From positions 1-20,594 of the forward strand of contig CAZPGL010000035.1 of NCBI GenBank assembly GCA_964586175.1: DNA of 20,594 nt. The letters are read 5' to 3'. A program made the translations under genes and the position numbers. Under the pieces are notes generated by a model that was not told the origin of the DNA, did no database searches, and saw only the letters and a list, made by a program, of their open reading frames with translations. This document shows, in pieces, positions 7,659 through 15,667 of the stretch (position 1 is the stretch's first letter; the number at the start of each line of letters is the position of its first letter). This stretch comes from CAZPGL01 sp964586175. Lineage in GTDB: Bacteria; Actinomycetota; Acidimicrobiia; Acidimicrobiales; MedAcidi-G1.

Positions 7659-8186
7659 ATGAGCGTGACCGATCGGGTCGAGGGCCTGGTGGCGCCGCTG
7701 TGTGACCGGCTGGGTGCCGAGCTGCTCGATGTCGAGTACGCCGGCGGCACGCTGAGCCTCACCGTCGATCACCCCGACGGGGTGGGCATGGACGTCATCG
7801 CCGAGCTGACCCGTGAGGTCTCCCGGATGCTCGACCACGAGGATCCCGTCCACGGCTCGTACACCCTCGAGGTGTCCAGCCCGGGCCTGGAGCGACCGTT
7901 GAAGCGTGCGGGGCATTTCCTGCGGGCGTTGGGCGACACGGTCAACGTGAAGACCCAGCCCGGCACGCAGGGTGACCGGCGGTTCGGCGGTGTCCTCGAG
8001 GCCGCCGACGACCACGAGGTGGTCGTGCGCCTCGACGACGGCTCCACGCGGACCGTCCGGTACGACGAGATCTTGAAGGCGCACACCGTCTTCGACTGGA
8101 AGCCCGAGCCCAAGTCGGCTCGGAAGGGTGCCGATCCGGCCACCGCCGGATCGGGTGCACCCACGACGAGGGAGGTGGGGCGATGA
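7659..8186 (+). CDS. rimP: Ribosome maturation factor RimP
   Basis: RimP binds pre-30S particles and assists S12 and central-domain assembly. The 175-residue product has the N-terminal alpha/beta domain, with GAELLDVEYAGG (19-30) and the signature YTLEVSSPGLERPL in the middle, then an Sm-like barrel (FGGVLEAADDHEVVVRL). The final 25 residues are a loose Gly/Ala/Pro/Lys tail. It starts at ATG 7659 with a good ribosome-binding site (GGCAGGTG) just upstream. Its stop overlaps the nusA start (ATGA at 8183-8186), so the two are likely coupled. It is the first gene of the rimP-nusA-ylxR-infB-rbfA-truB operon, and a leader hairpin may control entry into it. Confidence 0.95.
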   Translation: MSVTDRVEGLVAPLCDRLGAELLDVEYAGGTLSLTVDHPDGVGMDVIAELTREVSRMLDHEDPVHGSYTLEVSSPGLERPLKRAGHFLRALGDTVNVKTQPGTQGDRRFGGVLEAADDHEVVVRLDDGSTRTVRYDEILKAHTVFDWKPEPKSARKGADPATAGSGAPTTREVGR

Positions 8187-9460
8187 ACCCCGAGATGATG
8201 GAGGCCCTCCAGGCCCTGGCCGCCGATCGGGGCATCTCGATCGACGCGCTGTTCGCGGCGCTGGCCGATGCGCTGGAGTCGGCATACAAGCGCATGCCCG
8301 GTGCCCACGAGTTCTCGTGGGTCACCATCGATCCCGACACCATGGAGATCCGGGTGTTCGCCCAGAATCTGGACGAGGAAGGTGAGCCGGTCGGCGACGA
8401 GTACGACGTCACGCCGGAGAACTTCGGTCGGATCGCCGCCCAGACGGCCCGCCAGGTCATGACCCAGCGCATCCGGGAGGCCGAGCGGGACCTCAAGTAC
8501 GAGGAGTACGCCGGCCGGGAGGGCGACATCGTGACCGGCATGATCCAGCAGTCCGATGCCCGGTACACCCTGCTGGACCTGGGTCGGGTCGAGGCCCTGT
8601 TGCCGCAGGCCGAACAGGTGCCGTTCGAGCGCCCGGAGGCCAATGCCCGCCTGAAGGCCTACATCGTCGAGGTCCGGAAGACGGCCAAGGGCCCCCAGAT
8701 CGTCGTGAGCCGCACCCACCCGGGGCTCATCAAGCGGCTGTTCGAGCTCGAGGTGCCCGAGATCGCCGACGGTGTGGTCGAGATCCGGGCCTGCGCCCGT
8801 GAACCAGGCCACCGCACCAAGATCGCCGTCGGCTCCAACGATGCCAACGTGGACCCGGTCGGGGCCTGTGTCGGTGCCCGGGGGGCCAGGGTGCGCATGG
8901 TCGTCAACGAGCTGCGAGGCGAGAAGATCGACATCGTGCCGTTCTCCGATGATCCGTCCGACTTCGTGATGAAGGCCCTGTCACCGGCCAAGGTCAACGA
9001 GGTCCAGATCGACGAGACCACCGGAACGGCAACGGTGATCGTCCCCGACTACCAACTGTCGCTGGCCATCGGCAAGGAAGGGCAGAACGCCCGTCTGGCC
9101 GCCCGCATGACCGGTTGGCGGGTCGACATCAAGAGCGAGACCCAGGTCGCCGAAGAGGCTGCCTACGCCAGCGTCGAGTGGGCCGAGGGCGAGTGGATCG
9201 TCGACGAGGCCACCGGTGAACAGGTCTGGCAGCCCGCCGAGGGCGGTCCGGCCGTGTCGGCCGGCGAGTGGAATGAGGCGGTCGCCGACGATGATTCGGC
9301 TGACGCCGCTGACGTTGCTGACGCCGCTGACGCCGCTGACGCCGCTGACGTTGCTGACGCTGCTGACGCTGCTGACGCCGCTGATGCGGAGACCGACGCG
9401 CGTGCTGAGGCAATCGAGGAGCCGGCCGCCGAGCCCGCCGACACCTCCGAGGAGGAGTAG
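8183..9460 (+). CDS. nusA: Transcription termination/antitermination factor NusA
   Basis: NusA binds RNA polymerase and nascent RNA, modulating pausing, termination and rRNA antitermination. Domains in the 425-residue product are an N-terminal polymerase-binding domain (about 1-105), an S1 RNA-binding domain (about 111-178, with GDIVTGMIQQ), KH1 with GACVGARGARV (227-237), and KH2 with LAIGKEGQNARLAARMTGWRVDI (294-316). Actinobacterial NusA normally ends soon after KH2. Here about 105 more residues follow: a segment with several Trp and Glu residues, then an Ala-Asp repeat and an acidic end (TSEEE). That tail resembles neither of the acidic repeat domains of E. coli NusA. The start overlaps the rimP stop. 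Confidence 0.96.
   Translation: MNPEMMEALQALAADRGISIDALFAALADALESAYKRMPGAHEFSWVTIDPDTMEIRVFAQNLDEEGEPVGDEYDVTPENFGRIAAQTARQVMTQRIREAERDLKYEEYAGREGDIVTGMIQQSDARYTLLDLGRVEALLPQAEQVPFERPEANARLKAYIVEVRKTAKGPQIVVSRTHPGLIKRLFELEVPEIADGVVEIRACAREPGHRTKIAVGSNDANVDPVGACVGARGARVRMVVNELRGEKIDIVPFSDDPSDFVMKALSPAKVNEVQIDETTGTATVIVPDYQLSLAIGKEGQNARLAARMTGWRVDIKSETQVAEEAAYASVEWAEGEWIVDEATGEQVWQPAEGGPAVSAGEWNEAVADDDSADAADVADAADAADAADVADAADAADAADAETDARAEAIEEPAAEPADTSEEE
9299..9388 (+). repeat. Tandem 9-base repeat in nusA (Ala-Asp-Ala/Val)
   Basis: Ten consecutive units of GCTGACGYY lie in frame and encode ADA or ADV. Units differ mostly at the last two bases (GCC, GTT, GCT), and the tenth is GCTGATGCG. It adds about 30 acidic residues to the NusA tail. 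Near-identity at DNA level suggests recent expansion by slippage. Confidence 0.9.
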
Positions 9461-9711
9461 TCGGCCCCGAACGCACCTGCATCGGCTGTCGGCGCACCGC
9501 GTCGGCCGCCGAGCTGGTCCGTCTGGCATGGGCCGACGGTGGGCGGTTCGTGGTTGGACCCGGCCATCCGGGCCGTGGGGCGTGGTTGTGTCCGCAGCGG
9601 AGGTGTGCCGAGACAGCGGCCCACCGCGGTGCGTTCGGCCGGGCGCTGCGGACGACCGTGACGGCCGATGCCGTGGCCGAACTGGTCGCCGGCTGGCCGC
9701 CGGGCGGGTGA
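9460..9711 (+). CDS. ylxR: YlxR-family (DUF448) small RNA-binding protein; start codon not identifiable
   Basis: YlxR is a small protein encoded between nusA and infB in most bacteria; it binds nucleic acid, and some members act with RNase P or as nucleoid-associated regulators. The frame encodes GPERTCIGCRRTASAAELVR, then GHPGRGAWLCP, a second Cys in RRC, and FGRAL near the end, all family hallmarks. It ends at TGA 9709-9711, giving about 83 residues, normal for YlxR. The frame is open back to TGA 9406-9408, yet between that stop and the first Cys there is no ATG, GTG, TTG or CTG. The natural start position is filled by GTC 9460 (after GTA), three to nine bases behind GGAGGAG. A single change C9462 to G would restore GTG. 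Function is confident; start is not. Confidence 0.82.
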   Translation, partial: VGPERTCIGCRRTASAAELVRLAWADGGRFVVGPGHPGRGAWLCPQRRCAETAAHRGAFGRALRTTVTADAVAELVAGWPPGG

Positions 9712-9783
9712 TCGGCACCGTTCCCCGATAGCGTCGGGCGTCGGCCGATCCGGCCGCTGACATCGAAGGACACTGACGACACC

Positions 9784-12575
9784 GTGCCGAGCAACATCCG
9801 CGTCTACGAGCTGGCGCGAGAACTGGGAATGACCAACAAGGAGGTCGTGGACCTCTGCGATTCCCTGGGCATTGGCGTCAAGAGCCACTCGTCGGGCATG
9901 GTCGAGGCCCAGGCCGACCGGGTCCGCCGCAAGGCCGTACGCGAGGGCCTGGTGCGTGAGGTCCAGCCCGAGGAGCCGGAGGCCAAGAAGGCCGCCGCCC
10001 CCGAGCCCGAGCCGGCCCCCGAGCCCGAGCCGGCCCCCGAGCCCGAGCCGGCCCNNNNNNNNNNNNNNNNNNNNNNNNNNNNNNNNNNNNNNNNNNNNNN
10101 NNNNNNNNNNNNNNNNNNNNNNNNNNNNNNNNNNNNNNNNNNNNNNNNNNNNNNCCCGAGCCCGAGCCGGCCCCCGAGCCCGAGCCGGCCCCCGAGCCCG
10201 AGCCGGCCCCCGAGCCCGAGCCGGCCCGGCGGGTGATCTCGTCGAGCGGGTCGTCGGCTCCGCCCAAGCGGATCGTCGACGACGCACCCGATGGCACGTC
10301 GGGCGAAGCCGCCGAGCACGCCAACCCCGTCGACGATGGTCCGACGGTGCCCGATCCGGCCGCCCGGGTCGACACCGGTGCGGTGCGCATGCCGCCCCCC
10401 GGCGCTCAGCCGCCGTTGTCGCCGAGCGGGAAGCCGATTCCGCCGCCCCCCGGTCCGCCCGTGTCGACGACCGGCAAGCCGATTCCGCCGCCTCCGGGCA
10501 TGGGCGGCCGTCGTGTCGACGAGCCGACGGGCGGCCCCCCCGGTCAGCGCACTGGTCCGCCCCCCGGCGGCCGCCGCCCTCCGATGGGTGGCGGTCCGCG
10601 TGAATCCGTACCAGGCGCCGGCCCCCGCCCCGGGGGTGGTCCCGGCGGCGGTCCCGGTGGCCGACCGGGCGGCCCCGGTGGCGGCCCCGGAGGGCGTCGC
10701 CCACCCCGCCGCAAGGGTCGCCGCCGTCGTCGCCGCGAAGAACTCCAGCCGATGGACGCCCCGAGCTACACACCGGACGACGCCGAGGTGCCCGAGGGGG
10801 AGATCGTCATCGAGCGGGCCTCCACCGCCCAGGAGCTCGGCCCCAAGGTGAACAGGACGGCGGCCGACGTCGTGCGCTTCCTCATGCAGCAGGGGGAGAT
10901 GGTCACCGCCACCCAGTCCCTGTCCGACGACATGATCGAGCTGTTCGCCGCCGAGATCGGCGCCGAGATCCGTCTCGTCGACCCCGGTGAGGAGCAGGAG
11001 GTCGAGCTGCTCAAGTTGCTCGACGTCATCGACGACGAGGCTGACGATGACGCACCGTTGCGCCCGCCGGTCATCACCGTCATGGGCCACGTCGACCACG
11101 GGAAGACCAAGCTGCTCGACCAGATCCGCAACGCCAACGTCGTCGACGGCGAGGCCGGTGGCATCACCCAGCACATCGGTGCCTATCAGGTGACCAAGGA
11201 CGGGAACGTCATCGCCTTCATCGACACGCCGGGCCACGAGGCGTTCACCGCCATGCGGGCCCGAGGCGCCGACGCCACCGACATCGTGGTGCTGGTCGTG
11301 GCGGCCGACGACGGCGTGATGCCTCAGACCGTCGAGGCCCTCAACCACGCCAAGGCGGCCGAGGTGCCGATCGTGGTGGCCATCAACAAGATCGACCGCG
11401 AGAACGCCGATCCCCAGCGGGTGCTGTCCCAGATCGCCGAACACGGCCTCGTCCCCGAGTCGTGGGGCGGCGACACCGTCACCGTCGAGGTATCGGCCCT
11501 GGAGAACCTGGGCATCGACGACCTGTTGTCCAACCTGCTCGTCATCGCCGAGGTCGAGGACTTGCGGGCCGATCCCGAGGGTCGGGCCCAGGGCGTGGTG
11601 CTGGAGTCCAACCTCGACATCGGCCGTGGCCCGGTGGCCACCATCCTCGTGCAGCGGGGCACCCTCCGGGTCGGTGATCCGCTGGTCGCCGGTGCGGCGT
11701 GGGGCAAGGTCCGGGCCCTGATCAACGACCATGGCGAGCAGGTCAAGGAGGCCGGCCCGTCCACGCCGGTGCAGGTCTTGGGCCTGTCCGACGTCGCTGA
11801 GGCCGGCGAAGGTTTCGTGGTCGCCCCCAACGAGCGCATTGCCGGCCGGGTGGCCGAGAAACGCTCGCACTGGAAGCGTCAGGCCAGCATCGGCCGCGAC
11901 GCCCACGCCCTGTCGGGTGGGGCCCGCCTCGAGGACATTTTCGAGCAGATCCAGAAGGGTGAGGCGGCCAACCTCAACCTGATCGTCAAGGCCGACGTGA
12001 ACGGTTCGCTCGAGGCGGTCACCGAGAGCCTCCGCAAGCTCGAACGCGACGAGGTCCGGTTGTCGTTCGTGCACCGGGCGGTCGGCGGTATCACCGAGAA
12101 CGACATCCAATTGGCGGCAGCGGCCAACGCCTCGATCATCGGGTTCAACGTGCGTCCCGAGCGTAAGGCCCGCGACCACGCCGACGCCGAACACGTCGAG
12201 ATCCGGACCTACGAGATCATCTACAAGTTGATCGAGGACGTCGAGGCGGCCATGGTCGGCATGCTCGCCCCCGAGTTCGAAGAGGTCGTCACCGGTGACG
12301 CCGAGGTGCGCGAGATCTTCTCCATTCCCCGCATCGGGCGGATCGCCGGCTGCTACGTGCAGAACGGCGTCATCACCCGGGGCTCCAAGGTGCGCTTCCT
12401 GCGGGAGGGCACCATCATCTGGAAGGGCGAGGTCAGCTCGCTGCGCCGGTTCAAGGAGGACGTGCGGGAGGTCCAGACCGGCTTCGAGTGCGGTATCGGG
12501 CTGTCCGACTTCCAGGACCTGAAGGACGGCGACGTCATCGAGACCTATGAGGAGCGGGAGATCCCCCGCTCCTGA
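9784..12575 (+). CDS. infB: Translation initiation factor IF-2 (interrupted by an assembly gap)
   Basis: IF2 is the GTPase that brings initiator tRNA to the 30S subunit and drives subunit joining. It starts at GTG 9784. The first 55 residues form an IF2 N-terminal domain (NIRVYELARELGMTNKEVVD). A PEPEPA repeat runs into 100 Ns and resumes after them. There follow a Pro/Gly/Arg-rich linker ending in a polybasic KGRRRRRREE, a second IF2-N domain, and the G domain with GHVDHGKT (from 11085), DTPGHEAF, NKID and SAL. Domains II-IV follow and end REIPRS. The frame before the gap is offset from the frame after it only because the N-run length is arbitrary; both sides read the same repeat. Size (about 930 residues) suits an actinobacterial IF2. 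Confidence 0.95.
10000..10226 (+). repeat. 18-base tandem repeat encoding PEPEPA in infB, with the gap inside it
   Basis: CCCGAGCCCGAGCCGGCC repeats exactly three times before the Ns (10000-10053) and four times after (10155-10226), all identical at DNA level. It encodes a Pro-Glu-Ala linker between the IF2 N-terminal domain and the rest. Total copy number is unknown. Confidence 0.95.
10055..10154. other. Assembly gap (100 Ns)
   Basis: A run of exactly 100 Ns, the usual placeholder for a gap of unknown size. It lies inside an exact tandem repeat, which explains why assembly failed here. For infB to stay in frame the true insert must be 2 modulo 3, or an overlap such as -1, so 100 cannot be the real length. 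Confidence 0.98.
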
Positions 12576-12583
12576 CCGCACCC

Positions 12584-12985
12584 ATGGCCCGCCACCGACG
12601 CTCCACCGGCGGCCCGACCCGCGGGTACGACCGCACCGACCGCCTCAACGAACTGCTGGTCCGCATTCTGGCCGAGGAGCTCGAGCGTCTCGATGACGAT
12701 CGGCTGCTGCTGGCCACCGTGACCGGTGTCGAAACCGACCGCGACCTGAGCCGGGCCAAGGTGTTCGTCACCGGTGAGGCGCCCGACGACGAGCTGCTCG
12801 AGGCGCTCGACGAGCATCGGGGCCGCCTGCAGCGGGCCATCGGCGACCAGGCCCGGGTGCGTCGGGTGCCGCCGCTGGTGTTCGTGGCCGACGACACGGT
12901 CCGTTCCGCCGACCGCATCGAGGCCATCCTGCGGGAGTTGGAGGAGCCGGGCCGGCCGGAGGATCCCGTGTCCGAGGATGACTGA
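12584..12985 (+). CDS. rbfA: 30S ribosome-binding factor RbfA
   Basis: RbfA is a KH-like protein that binds the neck of the small subunit during late 30S maturation and is needed for cold adaptation in E. coli. The 133-residue product has the typical order: basic N-terminus (MARHRRSTGGPTRGYDRTDRLNE is covered by residues 1-23), a helix with ILAEELERL, the strand region TVTGVETDRDLSRAKVFVTG (about 45-64), and a C-terminal VRRVPPLVFVADDT...RIEAILREL segment, where the family has the R-x-x-P-x-L-x-F motif. It starts at ATG 12584, eight bases after infB, and its last eight bases overlap truB, so the three are probably co-translated. The acidic EDPVSEDD end is ordinary. Confidence 0.95.
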   Translation: MARHRRSTGGPTRGYDRTDRLNELLVRILAEELERLDDDRLLLATVTGVETDRDLSRAKVFVTGEAPDDELLEALDEHRGRLQRAIGDQARVRRVPPLVFVADDTVRSADRIEAILRELEEPGRPEDPVSEDD

Positions 12986-13853
12986 TCGCCCCGCCGGCCC
13001 CGACGGCATCGTCGTGGTCGACAAGCCGGCCGGCTGGACCAGCCACGACGTGGTCGCCCGGTCCCGGGGCGTGCTGGGCACCCGCAAGGTCGGCCACTCG
13101 GGCACCCTCGACCCGGACGCCACCGGGGTGCTGGTGCTGGGTGTCGGCCGGGCGACCCGGCTGCTGCGCTTCCTGACCGTCCTTCCCAAGCGGTACACGG
13201 GCACGATCGTCCTCGGCACGGAGACGTCGACCCTCGACGCCGCCGGCGAGGTCACCGCGGTGCACGACATGTCGGGCATGACTGCCGAGCAGGTGGCTGC
13301 GGCCGCCGCCGGGTTGACCGGGGCGATCGAGCAGGTGCCGCCCATGGTGTCGGCCATCAAGGTCGACGGCCGCCGGTTGCACGAGATCGCCCGTGAGGGC
13401 GGCGAGGTGGATCGGGCACCCCGGCCGGTCACCGTGTACCGCTTCGACGTGGCGCCGACCGACGATCCGCTGCGATGGTCGTGCGACGTCGAGTGCTCGT
13501 CGGGTACCTACGTGCGCACACTGGCTGCCGACGTGGGCACGGCCCTCGGCGGTGGGGCCCACCTCACCGGTCTGCGTCGGCGGTCCGTCGGCTCCTTCAC
13601 CGAGGACGAGGCCCATCCGATCGAGTCGCCGGTGCTGCTGCCGCCGGCGGCCGGTGTCCGGGATCTGGCCGCCGTGACGGTGGGGGACGAGGTGGCCGTC
13701 GACGTGGGGCACGGCAAGGTGCTGGACCTGGAGCGGCTGGGCGGGCCGTCCGGCGACGGGCCGTGGGCGGTGCTCGACGGTGCCGGCACCCTGCTGGCCG
13801 TCTACGAACCCCACAAGGGTCGGGCAAAACCCGCGGTGGTCCTCGTCGGTTGA
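12978..13853 (+). CDS. truB: tRNA pseudouridine-55 synthase TruB
   Basis: TruB converts U55 to pseudouridine in the T-loop of most tRNAs and acts as a tRNA chaperone. The 291-residue product shows VVDKPAGWTSHDVV (13-26) and the catalytic block KVGHSGTLDPDATGVL (37-52), with catalytic Asp at 45. It also has KRYTGTIVLGTETSTLD, the PPMVSAIKVDGRRLHEIAREG region and CSSGTYVRTLAADVG. A C-terminal PUA-like region follows. ATG 12978 overlaps the rbfA stop by eight bases and gives the standard N-terminus. The open frame continues upstream inside rbfA, but no family residues lie there. It is the last gene of the rimP operon before a hairpin and a new promoter. Confidence 0.96.
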   Translation: MTDRPAGPDGIVVVDKPAGWTSHDVVARSRGVLGTRKVGHSGTLDPDATGVLVLGVGRATRLLRFLTVLPKRYTGTIVLGTETSTLDAAGEVTAVHDMSGMTAEQVAAAAAGLTGAIEQVPPMVSAIKVDGRRLHEIAREGGEVDRAPRPVTVYRFDVAPTDDPLRWSCDVECSSGTYVRTLAADVGTALGGGAHLTGLRRRSVGSFTEDEAHPIESPVLLPPAAGVRDLAAVTVGDEVAVDVGHGKVLDLERLGGPSGDGPWAVLDGAGTLLAVYEPHKGRAKPAVVLVG

Positions 13854-13874
13854 CTGCTGGGGGTGGGCCGGTGG

Positions 13875-13897
13875 CCGACCGTCCGGGTGACGGTCGG
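13875..13897 (+). other. 9-bp inverted repeat between truB and ribF
   Basis: CCGACCGTC (13875-13883) pairs perfectly with GACGGTCGG (13889-13897) around a CGGGT loop. The right arm ends exactly where the putative ribF -10 begins. There is no T-run, so a classic terminator is unlikely. It may be an operator at the ribF promoter or a structural end for truB mRNA. Confidence 0.5.
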
Positions 13898-13903
13898 TAG
13901 CCT
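13898..13903 (+). promoter_or_regulatory. Putative -10 element for ribF (leaderless type)
   Basis: TAGCCT preceded by CGG, seven bases before GTG 13911. The predicted start site falls close to the GTG, and no ribosome-binding site is visible, again suggesting a leaderless message. It supports GTG 13911 over the upstream in-frame ATG 13863. Confidence 0.55.
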
Positions 13904-13910
13904 CGTCGCC

Positions 13911-14867
13911 GTGGAGATCAGACGGAGGTTGACAGCCGCCGACACCGAGGCCCCGGGCACGGTGCTCACCATCGGCGCCTACGACGGGGTCCATCGCGGG
14001 CACCGCCAGGTCATCGCCGAGGTGTGCCGGCTGGCCGACGAGCGGGGCGTGACGTCGGCCGTGGTCACCTTCGACCGGCACCCGGCATCGGTGGTCCGCC
14101 CGGAATCGGCACCGCTGCTGCTGACCGACCTCGACCAGAAGCTCGAACAGTTGGCCACGACCGGGGTTGATCTCACCATGGTCGTCTCGTTCGACGAGGC
14201 CCGGGCCGTCGAGTCGGCCGAGAGCTTCGTCACCGAGGTGCTCGTGGGTGCGCTCGGCGTGACGCTCGTCGTGGTGGGGGAGGACTTCCATTTCGGACGC
14301 CAACGCCTCGGCAACGTGGACCTGTTGCGGTCGATGGGCGCCGATCTCGGGTTCGAGGTGACGGGGCTGGGCCTGGTGGGCCTCGACGGCACGCCGGCCC
14401 GGGACCACGAGCAGGTGTCGTCCACGTTCATCCGGCGTGCGCTGGCCCGGGGGGACCTGGTGCGGGCCAACGCCATGCTGGGTCGCCCCTACGAGGTGCG
14501 GGGCGTCGTCGGCGGCGGTGATCGCCGGGGTCGGGAGCTCGGGTTCCCGACGGCCAACGTCCGCGTCCCGGCCGAGATACTGCTCCCCGAGGACGGCGTG
14601 TACGCCGGTCGGTTCGAACGGGCCGACGGGTCGGTGCACGGCACCGCCATCTCGCTGGGCACCCGTCCCCACTTCTACGACGACGGCGACCTGCTGCTCG
14701 AGGCCCACCTGCTGGACTTCGACGACGACCTGTACGGCGAGTCGGTCCGGGTGCGGTTCGAGGCCCTGCTGCGGCCCCAACGCCGGTTCGACGCCCTCGA
14801 CGCCCTGGTGGCCCAGCTGCACGACGATGTGGCCGCGGCCCGGACGGTGTTGGCCGACGCCTCGTGA
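13911..14867 (+). CDS. ribF: Bifunctional riboflavin kinase/FAD synthetase
   Basis: RibF phosphorylates riboflavin to FMN and then adenylylates FMN to FAD in the cytoplasm. The 318-residue product has an N-terminal nucleotidyltransferase domain with TIGAYDGVHRGHR (20-32), FDRHP (54-58), EDFHFG (124-129) and the STFIRRAL segment (171-178). The C-terminal riboflavin kinase domain has LGFPTAN (210-216), DGVYAG (228-233) and GTRPHF (250-255), followed by EAHLLDFDDDLYG (264-276). ATG 13863 is in frame upstream but adds 16 residues not typical of the family; GTG 13911 fits both homology and the promoter. Its location after truB is conserved in many bacteria. Its last four bases overlap the next gene. 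Confidence 0.96.
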   Translation: MEIRRRLTAADTEAPGTVLTIGAYDGVHRGHRQVIAEVCRLADERGVTSAVVTFDRHPASVVRPESAPLLLTDLDQKLEQLATTGVDLTMVVSFDEARAVESAESFVTEVLVGALGVTLVVVGEDFHFGRQRLGNVDLLRSMGADLGFEVTGLGLVGLDGTPARDHEQVSSTFIRRALARGDLVRANAMLGRPYEVRGVVGGGDRRGRELGFPTANVRVPAEILLPEDGVYAGRFERADGSVHGTAISLGTRPHFYDDGDLLLEAHLLDFDDDLYGESVRVRFEALLRPQRRFDALDALVAQLHDDVAAARTVLADAS

Positions 14868-15607
14868 GCACCGCCGATGTCGTCCTGCTGGTGGCCGGCG
14901 GGTTGTTCGCCGGCACGGTGAACACGCTGGCCGGCGGGGGTTCGCTGCTCACCGTGCCCCTACTGGTGCTGGCCGGGGTGCCGGGCAACGTCGCCAACGG
15001 TTCCAACCGGGTGGGGATCCTGGCCTCCAACCTGTCGGCGACGGCCTCGTTCCGCCGCCTCGGGGTGTCGGGGGTGTCGCGGGCCCTGCCCGTGCTGATC
15101 GCCGTGGTCGCCGGTTCGTTCGTCGGTTCGGTCGCTGTGTCGGGTCTGGCCGACGAGACGTTCGAGCGGGTGTTCGGCGTGCTGATGATCCCGCTGCTGT
15201 TCCTGGCGCTGCGGCCGCCGAAGATCCGGACCGACGAGCACGGTGTGCCGGCCTGGTCGCCGGTTGTGACGGCGCTGGTCTTCTTCGGGGTCGGCGTCTA
15301 CGGCGGGGCGTTCCAGGCCGGGATCGGCCTGCTGCTGGTGTTGGCCCTCTCCCGTTCGGGGATGGATTTGGTCGTCGCCAACAGCGTGAAGGTGGTGGTG
15401 GTGCTGTGTATCACGGTGACCGCCCTGCCGGTGTTCATCATCGGCGGGCGAATCGATTGGGGGCCGGCGCTGGTGCTGGCCGCAGGGTTCGCCTGCGGGG
15501 GTGCGCTCGGCGCCCGGTTGACGGTACAGGGCGGTGAACGGCTGATCCGACCGGTGCTGGCCGTCGCCGTGGTCGCCCTGGCGGGCCGGCTGGTGGGCTT
15601 GTACTGA
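14864..15607 (+). CDS. TauE/SafE-family membrane transporter
   Basis: This 247-residue, strongly hydrophobic protein has about seven or eight predicted membrane segments and the two-half organisation of the TauE/SafE family (Pfam DUF81). GGGSLLTVPLL is near residue 25, and the second-half equivalent GVGVYGGAFQAGIG is near residue 145. Members are proposed exporters of sulfite, sulfoacetate or other organosulfur anions. The substrate here is not deducible. It starts at GTG 14864 in a GTGA overlap with the ribF stop, so it is probably translated with ribF. A flavin-related role would be guesswork. The next feature is the riboflavin operon promoter 40 bases downstream. Confidence 0.88.
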   Translation: MSTADVVLLVAGGLFAGTVNTLAGGGSLLTVPLLVLAGVPGNVANGSNRVGILASNLSATASFRRLGVSGVSRALPVLIAVVAGSFVGSVAVSGLADETFERVFGVLMIPLLFLALRPPKIRTDEHGVPAWSPVVTALVFFGVGVYGGAFQAGIGLLLVLALSRSGMDLVVANSVKVVVVLCITVTALPVFIIGGRIDWGPALVLAAGFACGGALGARLTVQGGERLIRPVLAVAVVALAGRLVGLY

Positions 15608-15646
15608 CGGCTCGCGCCGGTTGCGGAGGCGGACGGTGTTCGCCGG

Positions 15647-15652
15647 TAGGCT
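15647..15652 (+). promoter_or_regulatory. Putative -10 element for the riboflavin operon
   Basis: TAGGCT preceded by CCGG. A start about seven bases later (near 15659) would place the transcript's 5' end just before the riboswitch P1 stem at 15668, which is the expected geometry. A TTGCGG at 15621-15626 is a poor -35 candidate because the 20-base spacing is long. Confidence 0.55.
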
Positions 15653-15667
15653 TCCGGCCGACAACAA

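Noticed and set aside
9729..9734. TAGCGT as an internal promoter ahead of infB
   Set aside because: Matches TANNNT but has no -35 and lies within a tightly packed operon; the motif is too short to support alone.
10000..10226. CRISPR-like repeat array
   Set aside because: Units are directly adjacent with no spacers, are in frame and encode a known type of IF2 linker.
9784..10236. infB split into two genes or a pseudogene
   Set aside because: The frame change coincides exactly with a 100-N placeholder inside a repeat whose translation is the same on both sides.
9804..12581. A very long minus-strand open frame opposite infB
   Set aside because: It spans the N-run only because Ns are not read as stops, and it mirrors the codon bias of infB. 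No motif is recognisable.
13863..13910. Upstream ATG start for ribF
   Set aside because: The added 16 residues are not family-like and would be encoded across the promoter and inverted repeat.
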